From JAPPHA01 sp963662815 (GTDB lineage: Bacteria > Pseudomonadota > Alphaproteobacteria > Rhodobacterales > Rhodobacteraceae), in contig CAXXWA010000040.1 of NCBI GenBank assembly GCA_963662815.2, positions 186,001-250,000 of the forward strand: a DNA stretch of 64,000 nt, in the 5' to 3' direction. The notes beneath the pieces were generated by a model that saw only the letters and a program-made list of their open reading frames with translations, did no database searches and was not told the origin of the DNA. Shown piece after piece: positions 1-8,351 of the stretch. How positions within the stretch are numbered: position 1 is the first letter of the stretch; the number at the start of each line of letters is the position of its first letter. The position numbers were made by a program, and so were the translations under genes.

Positions 1-518
1 CGGAGCCGGTCGTGAGCGCGAGAAGGCAGGAACGGCGCGTCGATCATGCCGAACGCGTTGGACCACAAGAGCACGCCCTTGCCTTTCCAGTACCCAACAC
101 ATCCCGCATACCAGGCGAAACCTAGCCAGTCGTTCGGTTTTGGCAGGCCCAGAAGTTCAGGATCATTGTCGGGGTCCTGCGTGTATCGGTGATGTGCGAG
201 ATGAAAGTACCGAAACCAGAGGAATGGCTGAAATGTCAGCAATCCGGCTCCCCATCCGGCCCATTCGTTGAGCGTTTCGTTCTCGAATGGCGTCTTGTGC
301 GTGGCCTCGTGCTCCAGGGTGAACAGAAACGCGATCAAGATGCCCTGCGGCAGCATCAACAGCCACCAATACGGCACCTGCGACGCGATCAATGCCCCCA
401 GAACGACAACGAGCCCGAAATGCATGCACAGATGACGCAGCCCGGCAGCATCGCTCTTGCGCGTCAGCCTGTTCCTTTCGGCCAGGGAAAGCGACTTCAG
501 GAAATCCTTGTGATCCAT
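1..518 (-). CDS. Fatty acid desaturase family protein (C-terminus cut by window edge)
   Basis: Reading leftwards from an ATG at 516-518, the frame stays open to the window edge (about 172 residues). It has two hydrophobic stretches (about residues 34-68) and two of the three histidine boxes of membrane di-iron desaturases and hydroxylases: HEATH at residues 70-74 and HLAHH at 106-110, followed by RYTQDPDNDPE. The third box should lie beyond the edge. The family uses O2 and a di-iron centre to desaturate or hydroxylate fatty acyl or similar aliphatic substrates in the inner membrane. It starts 7 bases after the stop of the TRAP large permease, so it is probably the last gene of that transcription unit and may act on the imported compound. 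The substrate cannot be told. Confidence 0.8.
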   Translation of the reverse strand, partial: MDHKDFLKSLSLAERNRLTRKSDAAGLRHLCMHFGLVVVLGALIASQVPYWWLLMLPQGILIAFLFTLEHEATHKTPFENETLNEWAGWGAGLLTFQPFLWFRYFHLAHHRYTQDPDNDPELLGLPKPNDWLGFAWYAGCVGYWKGKGVLLWSNAFGMIDAPFLPSRAHDRL

Positions 519-525
519 GGCTTCG

Positions 526-1830
526 TCACATCGAATTCGGCAGCCAGAGCGCAATGATCGGAAAGAGAATCACCAGGACGAGTCGCAGGAAATCCGCGCA
601 AATGAATGACACTATTCCGCGAATGATTGTGCTGAGGGGTATGTCCTTTCGAACTCCGTGCATGACAAACACGTTAATGCCGATTGGCGGCGTGATCATG
701 CCAATCTCGATCAGCATGATCATGACAATTCCCCACCAGATCGGGTCATACCCTAATCCTTCGGTAACCAGCGGAAACACGAAGGGAAGAGTAATGACCA
801 TGGCGGCAACGGAATCAAAAATCGCTCCGAGGCCAATGTAGATGACTGCGAGAACGAATATCACCGCGAGCGGTGCCAGCCCCAGCCCGGTGACCCAATC
901 GACCATCGCCGCCGGCATCCGCGTGATCGTGATGAAGTTCGAAAACACATGCGCTCCGATCAGAATGATGTAAAGGAGCCCCACATTGTTCGCGGTTTCA
1001 GCTACTGTGCGCCAGAATACGGCCCGGGTCAGTTTTCCCCTGGCGACTGCAAAGCCGAAGGTGATGACGGTTCCCGCCGCCGCGGCCTCCGTGACTGTGA
1101 AGATTCCTCCGTAGAGACCTACCGTCATGATCAGGATGATAAGAACGATACCCCAGCTCTGCACCGCGGTGCGGCCTGCCTCGCGCCAGCTCCGCCGATC
1201 ACCCGAAGGCGCCAGTGACGGACGACGAAGCACCTGGATCTGGATCGCGCCGAAATAGACGAGGATGGTCAGAATCCCTGGAATTATGCCTGCCACGAAC
1301 AGGTCCACCACGAATTGTTCGGTCAGAAACGCGTAGATCAGCATGATTGACGAAGGCGGGATCAGCGAGCCGAGAGTGCCTCCTGCGGCGATCGAGCCCG
1401 CTCCAAGGCTTTGGGCGTAACCTCGCCGCTCCATTTCGGGCAGCGCGATACGGGCCATTGTCGCGGTAGTGGCGATGGATGAACCGCAGGCGGCGCCGAA
1501 CCCTCCGCAGCCAGCGACTGTCGCCATTGCCAGACCACCCCTTCTGTGGCCGATGAGCGCGTTGGCCAGATGGTAGAGGTCACCTGCCAATCCTGACGCT
1601 CCTGCAAACGCGCCCATCAACAGAAACATCGGTATTATGATCAGGTCCGGGCTGGAAATGGCGCTGGCCGTTTCTGATCCCAACATCGAAATGGCCGCCG
1701 GCAGGTTGCCGGTCATCAGGTAAAATCCGCCCACTCCGCAGATCGCCATGGAAATGCCGATCGGAACGTGCAGCGCGACCAGTCCCAGCATGACGGCAAA
1801 GGAGATCAACGAAATGGTGACCGGATCCAT
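526..1830 (-). CDS. dctM: TRAP transporter large permease, DctM family
   Basis: This 434-residue protein is almost entirely hydrophobic, with about a dozen membrane segments, and matches the usual 425-440 residue size of DctM subunits. It has the typical N-terminal helix after MDPVTISLISFAV and the family-style sequence GGTLGSLIPPSSIMLIYAFL near residue 150. DctM is the ion-driven channel subunit of tripartite ATP-independent periplasmic transporters, which import organic acids and related small solutes using a sodium or proton gradient. It begins 3 bases after the small permease gene, in a dctP-dctQ-dctM order. The frame is intact. Confidence 0.95.
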   Translation of the reverse strand: MDPVTISLISFAVMLGLVALHVPIGISMAICGVGGFYLMTGNLPAAISMLGSETASAISSPDLIIIPMFLLMGAFAGASGLAGDLYHLANALIGHRRGGLAMATVAGCGGFGAACGSSIATTATMARIALPEMERRGYAQSLGAGSIAAGGTLGSLIPPSSIMLIYAFLTEQFVVDLFVAGIIPGILTILVYFGAIQIQVLRRPSLAPSGDRRSWREAGRTAVQSWGIVLIILIMTVGLYGGIFTVTEAAAAGTVITFGFAVARGKLTRAVFWRTVAETANNVGLLYIILIGAHVFSNFITITRMPAAMVDWVTGLGLAPLAVIFVLAVIYIGLGAIFDSVAAMVITLPFVFPLVTEGLGYDPIWWGIVMIMLIEIGMITPPIGINVFVMHGVRKDIPLSTIIRGIVSFICADFLRLVLVILFPIIALWLPNSM

Positions 1831-1833
1831 GGA

Positions 1834-2367
1834 TCAGAGCGCTTCTTCCAACTCGTGGTCGACGTATTCTTCCGAGCTTTCGAGCGGTTGACCCTTTTGC
1901 AGCTTGCGCCATGTCTCAAGACACACCAACGCCTGAACCGGTATGCAGAACGCGAATATCAGCGTCGCAAGCACCCAGCTCGGCCAGACCGGAATGCGAA
2001 GTAGCCAGGTGTATTGTCCGTATTCCATGACTCCGGAGGCGTATCGCCACAGTTCCCATGCAATTCCGGTAATGACCAGAAGGGCTACAAGGCAGCCGAC
2101 GAGTTCAACGAGTTGACCCGGTCTTGCCGGCATCGCTCGGCCAAGGAACCGGACGGTAATGTTCTGGCGGTTGAAAATGGCCAGTGGAAGGCATGAGGCC
2201 ACGATTACCGGAGTGACGATCTCGACGAAGTCGCTCAACCCGAATATCGGCTTGTTGAACGCGCCCCGCATGAAGGCGTCGCTCAGGATCGCGACGGACA
2301 GGGCCAGCAGGCATACGATGCCGATGCAGGCCGCCATTCGACCGAACATGCCTATCCGGTTTTTCAT
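1834..2367 (-). CDS. dctQ: TRAP transporter small permease, DctQ family
   Basis: This 177-residue protein has four predicted membrane helices (about residues 10-30, 50-70, 90-110 and 130-155), the standard DctQ layout. The segment FVEIVTPVIVASCLPLAIFNRQ is typical of the family around the second helix. DctQ pairs with DctM in the inner membrane and helps dock the periplasmic binding protein. It lies between dctP and dctM on the same strand. The gap to dctP holds a strong stem-loop, while the gap to dctM is only 3 bases. The charged C-terminal tail (LESSEEYVDHELEEAL) is cytoplasmic by inference. Confidence 0.92.
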   Translation of the reverse strand: MKNRIGMFGRMAACIGIVCLLALSVAILSDAFMRGAFNKPIFGLSDFVEIVTPVIVASCLPLAIFNRQNITVRFLGRAMPARPGQLVELVGCLVALLVITGIAWELWRYASGVMEYGQYTWLLRIPVWPSWVLATLIFAFCIPVQALVCLETWRKLQKGQPLESSEEYVDHELEEAL

Positions 2368-2386
2368 GGCGTTGCGCAGCGGAGAG

Positions 2387-2418
2387 GTCCCGCGCGGAAC
2401 ATTGTTCCGGCGCGGGAC
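2387..2418 (-). terminator. Intercistronic stem-loop between dctP and dctQ
   Basis: The arms at 2387-2400 and 2404-2418 pair over about 14 bp with one bulged base and a 3-base loop; the stem is very GC-rich. No T-run follows, so it is not a classic intrinsic terminator. It sits just after the dctP stop and before dctQ. Such hairpins stabilise the 3' end of the upstream message or attenuate read-through, giving more binding protein than membrane subunits. That role is inferred from position. Confidence 0.65.
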
Positions 2419-2424
2419 ACAGGT

Positions 2425-3456
2425 TCAGTCGTCCGCGAGGTCGGCACGGGCAGCTTCAATCGCGGCGGTCACTTCCGAAAACAGATTGACGCCGTTCTCG
2501 TTCGGCTTGTCCCATTCGGCCGCAACTGCCGCCAGCGCTTCGCGAGCCCGCGCGACGTCGGATTCGCTCCAGGTGTAGATGGTATGCTCCGCATCTGACC
2601 GGACTTTTTCCATCGCACCGGCTTCCTGCCTGTCGAGGCCGTGCCCGAGTTCCTTGGTGAGCCATGCGCCCGAGAATTGATCGAAGCCAGCCCGGGCGGC
2701 GCCGGACATTTTTTCATGCGTGTCCCGACGCATCGGGAAAATGACGGCGACCGAGCCGAGCTTCAGATCCCACAGGTGATGATTCGCGGCATCTGCAATC
2801 CGGAACGTGTAAAGGTTGCCCGGCGCCATCAACGTACCATCCAGCAATCCGCGGCTGATGTTTTCGGCAATCTGCGTGGCGGGAATGTTGCCAACGGGAA
2901 CCGCGCCAAGCGCCTGCACCATTGCGCTTTGGATCGGCCCCGCAGCGCGAAGCCGGAGGCCGCTCAGATCATCGAGCGTCGGGATCGGCTTGCTAGTGGC
3001 GATGCCGTATGGCCCCGAGATGATGACGCCCGCCAGCATCAGTTCGTCAAAGTCCGAAAGGATTCCCTTGTCGTACATGTTCCAGGCGGCGAGCCCCGCC
3101 TCGACATTGTTTTCAACGAGGAATGGAAGTTCGAAGACCGCCAGTTCGGGGAAGCGGCCCGGCGTATAGGCAACCACGACTTCGGCTATGTCGGTGACGC
3201 TGTTTTCCACCATGGACAATTGCTGAACCGGGCCCTTGCCCAGAGTGCCGCCGGGATAGTGCTCGACCTTGAGCGCACCGCCGGAAGCCTCCTCAACCGC
3301 GGCAATCCAGTTCGGAACGCTTTCGCGGTTGTTGGTGCTCATTGCGGAAACAAAGCTCGCCCAGCGCAATGTCGTGTCCTGCGCGGGCGCGGCCGAAGAC
3401 AAGGCCGCCAGCGCCAGGCTCGCGGCAACCAGCGTTCCGGTAGTCCGTTTAATCAT
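2425..3456 (-). CDS. dctP: TRAP transporter substrate-binding protein, DctP family
   Basis: This 343-residue protein has a clear signal peptide (MIKRTTGTLVAASLALAALSSAAPAQ) followed by a DctP fold. Family features include the strand beginning TTLRWASF, the GGTLGKGPVQQLSMVENSVTDIAEV region, and the ligand-contact stretch GLRLRAAGPIQSAMVQALGAVPV, whose arginine (about residue 170) normally binds a carboxylate. The protein captures the solute in the periplasm and delivers it to DctQM. A strong ribosome site (GGGAGGAG) lies just before the ATG. It is divergent from a GntR-family regulator, which probably controls it. The ligand cannot be predicted. Confidence 0.93.
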   Translation of the reverse strand: MIKRTTGTLVAASLALAALSSAAPAQDTTLRWASFVSAMSTNNRESVPNWIAAVEEASGGALKVEHYPGGTLGKGPVQQLSMVENSVTDIAEVVVAYTPGRFPELAVFELPFLVENNVEAGLAAWNMYDKGILSDFDELMLAGVIISGPYGIATSKPIPTLDDLSGLRLRAAGPIQSAMVQALGAVPVGNIPATQIAENISRGLLDGTLMAPGNLYTFRIADAANHHLWDLKLGSVAVIFPMRRDTHEKMSGAARAGFDQFSGAWLTKELGHGLDRQEAGAMEKVRSDAEHTIYTWSESDVARAREALAAVAAEWDKPNENGVNLFSEVTAAIEAARADLADD

Positions 3457-3480
3457 GATCTCCTCCCTTCAAGGACCAAT

Positions 3481-3522
3481 GCAAACGCGCGTTTGCCCAA
3501 CGCTTGTTTGCCTGTATATACA
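3481..3522. promoter_or_regulatory. Divergent control region with two palindromes, likely GntR/HutC operator
   Basis: Between dctP and the GntR-type gene lie a perfect 16-base palindrome at 3481-3496 (GCAAACGCGCGTTTGC) and a perfect 10-base palindrome at 3513-3522 (TGTATATACA). The second fits the GTnTAnAC pattern bound by HutC-subfamily regulators. Position and pattern suggest the regulator binds here to control the TRAP operon and perhaps itself. No promoter boxes were assigned. Confidence 0.6.
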
Positions 3523-3593
3523 ACTAATCCCTGTTTCAGTTGGAGGTCAACCGACTTTCGAGACGTCGAGGCATCCACAACGATAGAGCCAGC

Positions 3594-4319
3594 ATGTCGC
3601 GATCCCAAAACAGCCTTATCAAGGAGTTCATCTGCAAGCGGATCGAGACCGGAGTTCTTTCTGCGGGCGACCGGATTCCATCGGAGTCCCAATTGTCGAG
3701 AGACTTTGGCGTATCTCGCATGACGGTGAACAGGGCCATGAAGGAACTGGAACTGGAACGTCGAATCAAGCGGGTTCAGGGTGTCGGTTCCTTCGTCACA
3801 AGAGCGATTCCCCAAGCTTCGCTTTTTGAAATACAGTCGATTCGGGAAGAAGTTGAATCGCGTGGCGAGACATATCGTTGCGAGATTCTTACGCTGGAAG
3901 CTTGTGGCGCCGACGAAGAATGCGCGCGGCGGATGGCGTTGCCGATCGGCAGCGCGGTGTTTTATCTCGAAGCATTGCACATGTCGAATGCGACGCCCTT
4001 GCAACTGGAACGCCGGTACGTTCGCCCGAAATTCGCTCCCTACTTTCTGGAACAGGACTATAATAGGGAAACTGCATCGGACTACCTTGTTCGATCAGTG
4101 TATTTCGAGGAACTTGAACATGAGGTCTCGGCAATCTCGGCCAGTCCCGAGATCTCGGAAGCCCTCGGCATCGAAGCTGGCGAACCATGCCTTCTTCTCA
4201 ATCGAAAAACCCTTGTCGGAAATTCCGTAATCACCAATGTTGACCTGATTCATCCCGGCCGGTTTTTCCGCTTGTTGGGTCGAATGTCGAACAAGGTGGC
4301 AGAGAGAATCGCCTCGTGA
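3594..4319 (+). CDS. GntR-family transcriptional regulator, HutC subfamily
   Basis: About 241 residues from the ATG at 3594; a TTG at 3540 would add 18 residues that look non-conserved. The N-terminal winged helix (about residues 5-70) contains the hallmark sequence GDRIPSESQLSRDFGVSRMTVNRAMKEL. The C-terminal UTRA ligand-binding domain (about 85-235) has the usual core of YLEALHMSNATPLQLERRYV and LLLNRKTLV. HutC-type proteins repress catabolic or uptake genes until a small ligand binds the UTRA domain. It is divergent from dctP across a 137-base gap with palindromes, so it likely regulates the TRAP operon. Its stop overlaps a GTG start of the PhnD-like gene. The frame is intact. Confidence 0.9.
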   Translation: MSRSQNSLIKEFICKRIETGVLSAGDRIPSESQLSRDFGVSRMTVNRAMKELELERRIKRVQGVGSFVTRAIPQASLFEIQSIREEVESRGETYRCEILTLEACGADEECARRMALPIGSAVFYLEALHMSNATPLQLERRYVRPKFAPYFLEQDYNRETASDYLVRSVYFEELEHEVSAISASPEISEALGIEAGEPCLLLNRKTLVGNSVITNVDLIHPGRFFRLLGRMSNKVAERIAS

Positions 4320-5138
4320 CGCTCGTCAGCTCGCATCGAATGTATGACGTGAACCCGACGGTCGCGGAGCATTGGCAGGAACTGTACGACCGGATTTCGA
4401 AAATGTCCGGCGTTCCTCTGGTCCCCTCGGACATTCGGCCGCCCGCGCCGATCAGCGCCTTGTGGTCCCGTCCCGACATGGGGCTCGCGCAGATGTGCGG
4501 CTGGCCGTACTACTGTGCCGACCCCCGGCCGAAGGCGCTTGCGGCACCTGTTCCGAAAGGCATCCTCGCCGCCGGCAAACCGGTCTACTGGACTGAAATG
4601 GTCGTGCGGGCCGACTCGTCTTTCGAGTCGCTTGAAGACACGTTCGGTCATCGGCTCGCCTGGACGACTCCGGGTTCGCATTCCGGATACAATGCCCCGC
4701 GCCGGCTGCTGGCGAAGTCGTATGCCGAATGCGGAGGTCCGCTGTTTTCCCGGACCCACGGACCCGTCATTACGCCTCGCGGAGCGATTGAGGCATTGCT
4801 TGATGATCGCGCGGACATAGCGCCGGTCGACGGGTTCTACTTTCTCCTGTTGAAAAGGCACGAACCGGAACTCGCGAAGAAGTTTCGTACCGTCATGCGC
4901 ACGCCTACGTCGCCGATCTTGTGGTTGTCCCTTGCTGGTGGCGTCGGCCGGCATTTCCGAGAAACACGTCGTTCCCCTGACCAATGCGCTGTTGCAGGTT
5001 CACAGGGCCGCCGATTGCGCGCAATTGCTCGACGCGCTTTGCATTGTCGAATTCGTCAAAGTTGATCCGGCTTCCTACAGCGTGTGCGAGGATTGGGCAC
5101 GGGAATCGGAGGCAGCCGGCTACGCCGAACTCATGTAG
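4316..5138 (+). pseudogene. PhnD-like periplasmic binding domain protein, single-base frameshift
   Basis: The product starts at a GTG overlapping the regulator stop, or at the ATG at 4340. It resembles the PhnD-type phosphate/phosphonate binding fold: YDVNPTVAEHWQELYDRI, then MGLAQMCGWPYYC, then LAWTTPGSHSGYNAPRRLL. There is no signal peptide, so it may be cytoplasmic or a regulator-linked sensor. At the CCC run at 4929-4931 one extra base shifts the frame. The true C-terminus (LVASAGISEKHVVPLTNALL to YAELM) continues in the next frame to 5138. With the base removed the protein is about 274 residues. It is either a recent pseudogene or a sequencing error. An intact paralogous type lies at 10509-11258. 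Confidence 0.75.
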
Positions 5139-5375
5139 GGCTTCGCGGATTCGACTCACCGCCATGCAGGGGAAACCTGTCTGGATTCGCTCCTGTTCGC
5201 GATGCCGGGCTTGGGCACTCCGTGGACATCAGGACAGGCTCGGGCGTGATTTGCACCTTATCAAGTGGAACCTTTCCGCAGCTCGGGCGATCCTGCGTAC
5301 GGCGCGTGAACGGAGGACGCGTCGGCGCGCTCCAGCCGGGATTCGCAGCTTCCGGACCGCCGGAACCGGCTCCGC

Positions 5376-5798
5376 TTACGGTCTCCGGACGGTTCGGTCG
5401 CGATGTCGGACGGTTTTGCGGCGATGCCCGGGATCGTCACCGGACGCGTTCGGCTCTCCGGTTCGGGCCGGCGTCACGATGGCCTCGCTGCGGTTCAACT
5501 GCAGCAGCCGGGTTTGGCAGTGGCTCTCCGCCATGCGCCGGTTGGCGAGGATCGCCGCGAGCGCGACGCTGTCGGGAGCTGGCAGGGCTCGTAGGGTCGT
5601 CGCGCACGAGGCAGGCAGGAGTCTTCGCCGAAGAGGAAATTCCGGCGGTGGTTGTTCTGGTTCTCCACGACCCGGCTCACGCGAACCGGCCAGCGATGGA
5701 GATTCGCCGGTGGCCCGTGGAACCGGCGCGCAGATGTCCCCGAAGCGACAAGAGCACGCCCGCTCCCCGACCGCGCCGGTCCCTGGGTTCGGCAACAA
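5376..5798 (-). pseudogene. Decayed transposase C-terminus, ISAs1/IS4-like
   Basis: Reading the minus strand across frames recovers a DDE transposase C-terminus: WPVRVSRVVENQNNHRRN then FLFGEDSCL in one frame, LVRDDPTSP in the next, then SVALAAILANRRMAESH in the third. The E-N-x3-H...F-x-E-D...R arrangement is the catalytic glutamate region of ISAs1/IS4-like transposases. At least two frameshifts separate the pieces, and no terminal inverted repeats were found. The rest of 5139-5977, including 5139-5375, holds nothing else I recognise. The family assignment is tentative. Confidence 0.45.
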
Positions 5799-5977
5799 AG
5801 CGGTCCCGGCTTTTCGTCACGAAGTTCTTTGTTTTGCGCGCTTTGACAACTACGGCTTTGCCGTAGTAGGCCGTGCGCATCATCATCTTCCATGAATCGA
5901 TCCGATAGCAAAATGTCCCTTGCATTCATTCTTGAAGCTGCAACAGAATCCACAAATTCATCAAAGGAGTTGATGAC

Positions 5978-6346
5978 ATGCATACAATCGCTTGGACATC
6001 TACCAGCGACGCCCAGGCGAAGCGTCTTGGGCTCACGGAAGATTAACAAAATCCAAGCGAGACAGAGTTGGAAGAAAACCCGCGCTCCGGCAAACTCATC
6101 AAGGGAACCGGCGGTGCGCGAAAAATGCGCCATAGAGGCCGCGGCAGAGGAAAACGAGGTGGTCTCCGGACGATTCATGTTCACTGCGGGGACGACATTC
6201 CCGTTTTCCTACACGCGGTGTTCGCAAAGGGCGAAAGGAGTGACTTGTCAGACGCTGAATGCAAAGAGCTTAAGGGCATCATTCGGCGTATTCGCGAAGA
6301 GTATCGAAGTACTGAAGGCGCGAGAGGCAAATCCGCTCCGCCTTGA
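5978..6346 (+). pseudogene. RelE/HigB-type toxin of a type II toxin-antitoxin pair, interrupted by an early stop
   Basis: A good ribosome site (AAGGAG, 5965-5970) precedes an ATG at 5978. The frame reads MHTIAWTSTSDAQAKRLGL, hits TAA at 6044-6046, then continues in the same frame: ENPRSGKLIKGTGGARKMRH, GRGRGKRGGLRTIHVH, DIPVFLHAVFAKGERSDLSD. This is the HigB/NadS-partner RelE-like RNase fold of about 120 residues. The residues around the stop look slightly scrambled (INKIQAR sits in another frame), so two compensating indels are possible instead of one nonsense change. A TTG at 6068 could still start a 92-residue remnant lacking the first helix. Toxin activity is probably lost. Confidence 0.75.
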
Positions 6347-6349
6347 ACA

Positions 6350-6664
6350 TTGAGCAAGAATGCGATGACTTTCGGTGAAGAACTTATCAATAGCGCCAAT
6401 GAGGCTTTGGCCATTGCCAAGGGCGAATCTGCATCCGCGCGCGATTACGTGCCGCCAAAGGTGGACGTCGCCGAAATCAGGGCCAGGCAAAACCTGTCAC
6501 AAAAAGACTTTTCAGAAAGGTACCGGTTGTCTTTGGGCACGGTTCGGGACTGGGAACAAAACCGCCGCTCGCCCGACCGCGCCGCTCAAGTGCTGCTGAC
6601 TCTAATCGACAAGAAGCCCAAGATGGTTCTGGGAGCTTTGGAGGAGATGGACATTGTGCCATAG
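6350..6664 (+). CDS. Antitoxin with Xre/HigA-type helix-turn-helix (NadS-like)
   Basis: This 104-residue protein starts at a TTG 3 bases after the toxin stop; an ATG at 6365 is an alternative. The N-terminal region (MTFGEELINSANEALAIAKG) and the helix-turn-helix (IRARQNLSQKDFSERYRLSL then GTVRDWEQNRRSPDRAAQVLL, about residues 43-85) are characteristic of NadS/HigA antitoxins encoded after their toxin. It would neutralise the toxin and repress the shared promoter. The frame is intact although the toxin gene upstream is broken, a common relic state. Confidence 0.85.
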   Translation: MSKNAMTFGEELINSANEALAIAKGESASARDYVPPKVDVAEIRARQNLSQKDFSERYRLSLGTVRDWEQNRRSPDRAAQVLLTLIDKKPKMVLGALEEMDIVP

Positions 6665-7299
6665 CTTGGCGACAATGTCATGGCAAGTGTCGGCTTTCGC
6701 ATCGGCTCCAAGGCCACTCATCAAAATCACTTTAGCAGGATGACCGTTCATCAGGGTGCAGTTCCTTTTTGTCGCGCAAGCCTTCGCGGCGGATGTTCTG
6801 GGCTTTCATCCGTACGCCGGAACCTTTGGCACCGAAAGGATGCTCGCTGTCATCGATTCGCGTTCGGATTTTCGGCTGGCGCCGGTCATGATCGAGGCGA
6901 TGCCTTGGCGTCCGGAGACGCCGCCACGACCCTGAGGGACGAGCAGGACTGCTGATTCGCGCCCGCCTGCGACGTCGTGACCGACTTGCAGCAGGTCCGC
7001 ATCGTGTTCGCGGGCACGTCCTGACAAGTGCCGACCGCTCTCTCGATCCTGCATCTCGACGACGCCTTCAATCCCTGCGACCTACTCAACCGCAGGCTTG
7101 GCCACGACTGCGAGACCTGGACCGCCACGGCCGGACGCCTCCATGCGGGCCGATGACGGATCCCGGGGCGGACAATGGCATCAATTGTCGTCCTCGCCTT
7201 CGCGCCTCGGGGGCCGTTTTCAGGTCACGCCCAGAACTGTAGCACAGTGCCGCTATGACCACGCATTTGCAGATCATGCGATGGGTGAAGGACAGCCAC
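6665..7299. other. Gene-free stretch, probably decayed sequence
   Basis: No reading frame here has a family signature, good codon pattern or ribosome site on either strand. It lies between the toxin-antitoxin relic and the ISNCY remnant, and may be the left part of that element or older decayed DNA. Confidence 0.5.
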
Positions 7300-8110
7300 G
7301 GCTGGTCGATTCAGCACGATTTCCGCATCGCCCACTGCAGGGAAATCGCCGCCCTCAAGCGCCGCAGTGCCTCGAACCGCGCGGACGACCGGCACGTCCC
7401 GCCATGTCCGCGAGGAAGCGGTTCGCCTCCTCCATCACAGTGATCCCCGCATTCCGCAACTCCTGCGGCAGACGGTTCCACATCGCACCTGACGGCCCCG
7501 CGCCTTGGGGGAGCAAGACGGGATCATCCGGATCCCGAACTGTTTCAGCGCCCGCCCCGCCTGTATCGGGCTGTCCCTGTCGACCTTCCCGCCGCCTCCG
7601 GCGTCTTCCGGCAGCGGTAGGCAAGGTCCACGCAGAGCATGCGGAACAGTCCTTTGCGCCTGATCGTCGCCGAGATTCCCCGGAAGCTGCTCGTGCGTCG
7701 ATACGTCCTGATACGGCATCATCCCCGGCATCGGCTTCCACGGCCGCTTCCGGCGGTGCGCACCGCGGCGATTCGCCTTTCGGATGCGCCCTGGTCCCGT
7801 AGCTTCACGCGCAGGGGGTTGCAGCCGAATTGGTCAGCGAGCTTCTCGCGGAAGTGCTTTGTCGTGCGGTCGTGGCACCTCGTGTCGAACAGCTCCGGAC
7901 TTCCGCCACGATGTCCTTCGGAATCCGGTCGCCCGGAACGCGGTGGAGCCGCGATCCGGACGTCCATCGTCGCCCTCGGCCCCGCAGCGGCCTCGTGGTG
8001 CTGTAAATTTTTCACCGAATCACCGAAACACCCGTCACCCTCGCCGCGTCATCCTGGTTCGGTTGCCCGGCCTGCATCCTCTCGACGAGTTCCTTGAACA
8101 TCATTTGCCT
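7300..8110 (-). mobile_element. ISNCY-family insertion sequence remnant (transposase pseudogene)
   Basis: Fragments of an ISNCY transposase appear on the minus strand in order but in different frames. They are an N-terminal piece (MFKELVERMQAGQPNQDDAA, near 8106), RTTKHFREKLADQFG (near 7910), MPGMMPYQDVSTHEQL (near 7731), and the catalytic-core end GKVDRDSPIQAGRALKQFGI plus RMIPSCSPKARGR (near 7600-7500). RLPQELRNAGITVMEEANRF follows in the next frame. The ISNCY pattern KVDK..Q.GRAL..LG...IP..SP.ARGR is clear. At least four frameshifts make it inactive. No terminal inverted repeats or target duplication were found. Confidence 0.75.
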
Positions 8111-8351
8111 TCGCCGCTGCATCGCCCTCGCCAGTCCAATGATTCGTTGCTCCCGGGATTTGGGAGCCATCTCGGGACCGGGCAGATGGCATGTTGCCTG
8201 CATCGGACGTACAGCTTGCCATCGACATTTTTCGTCAGGAAACCTTGCCGCTGGGCGCATGATGATGTAGCAGAGAAACCCCGTGGATGATGGTGATTCC
8301 GGCATCCAATTTCCAGGCCGGAAGCCCGTTCTCGCGGGAGGTGCCCACAAG

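Noticed and set aside
5892..6353. 153-codon frame overlapping the toxin gene
   Set aside because: The RelE-like similarity lies in another frame; only a few residues (INKIQAR) fit here, which at most marks an indel in the toxin.
8283..8351. 23-residue N-terminal extension of CTP synthase
   Set aside because: Family alignment starts at MARYVFITGG, and the ribosome site fits the ATG at 8352.
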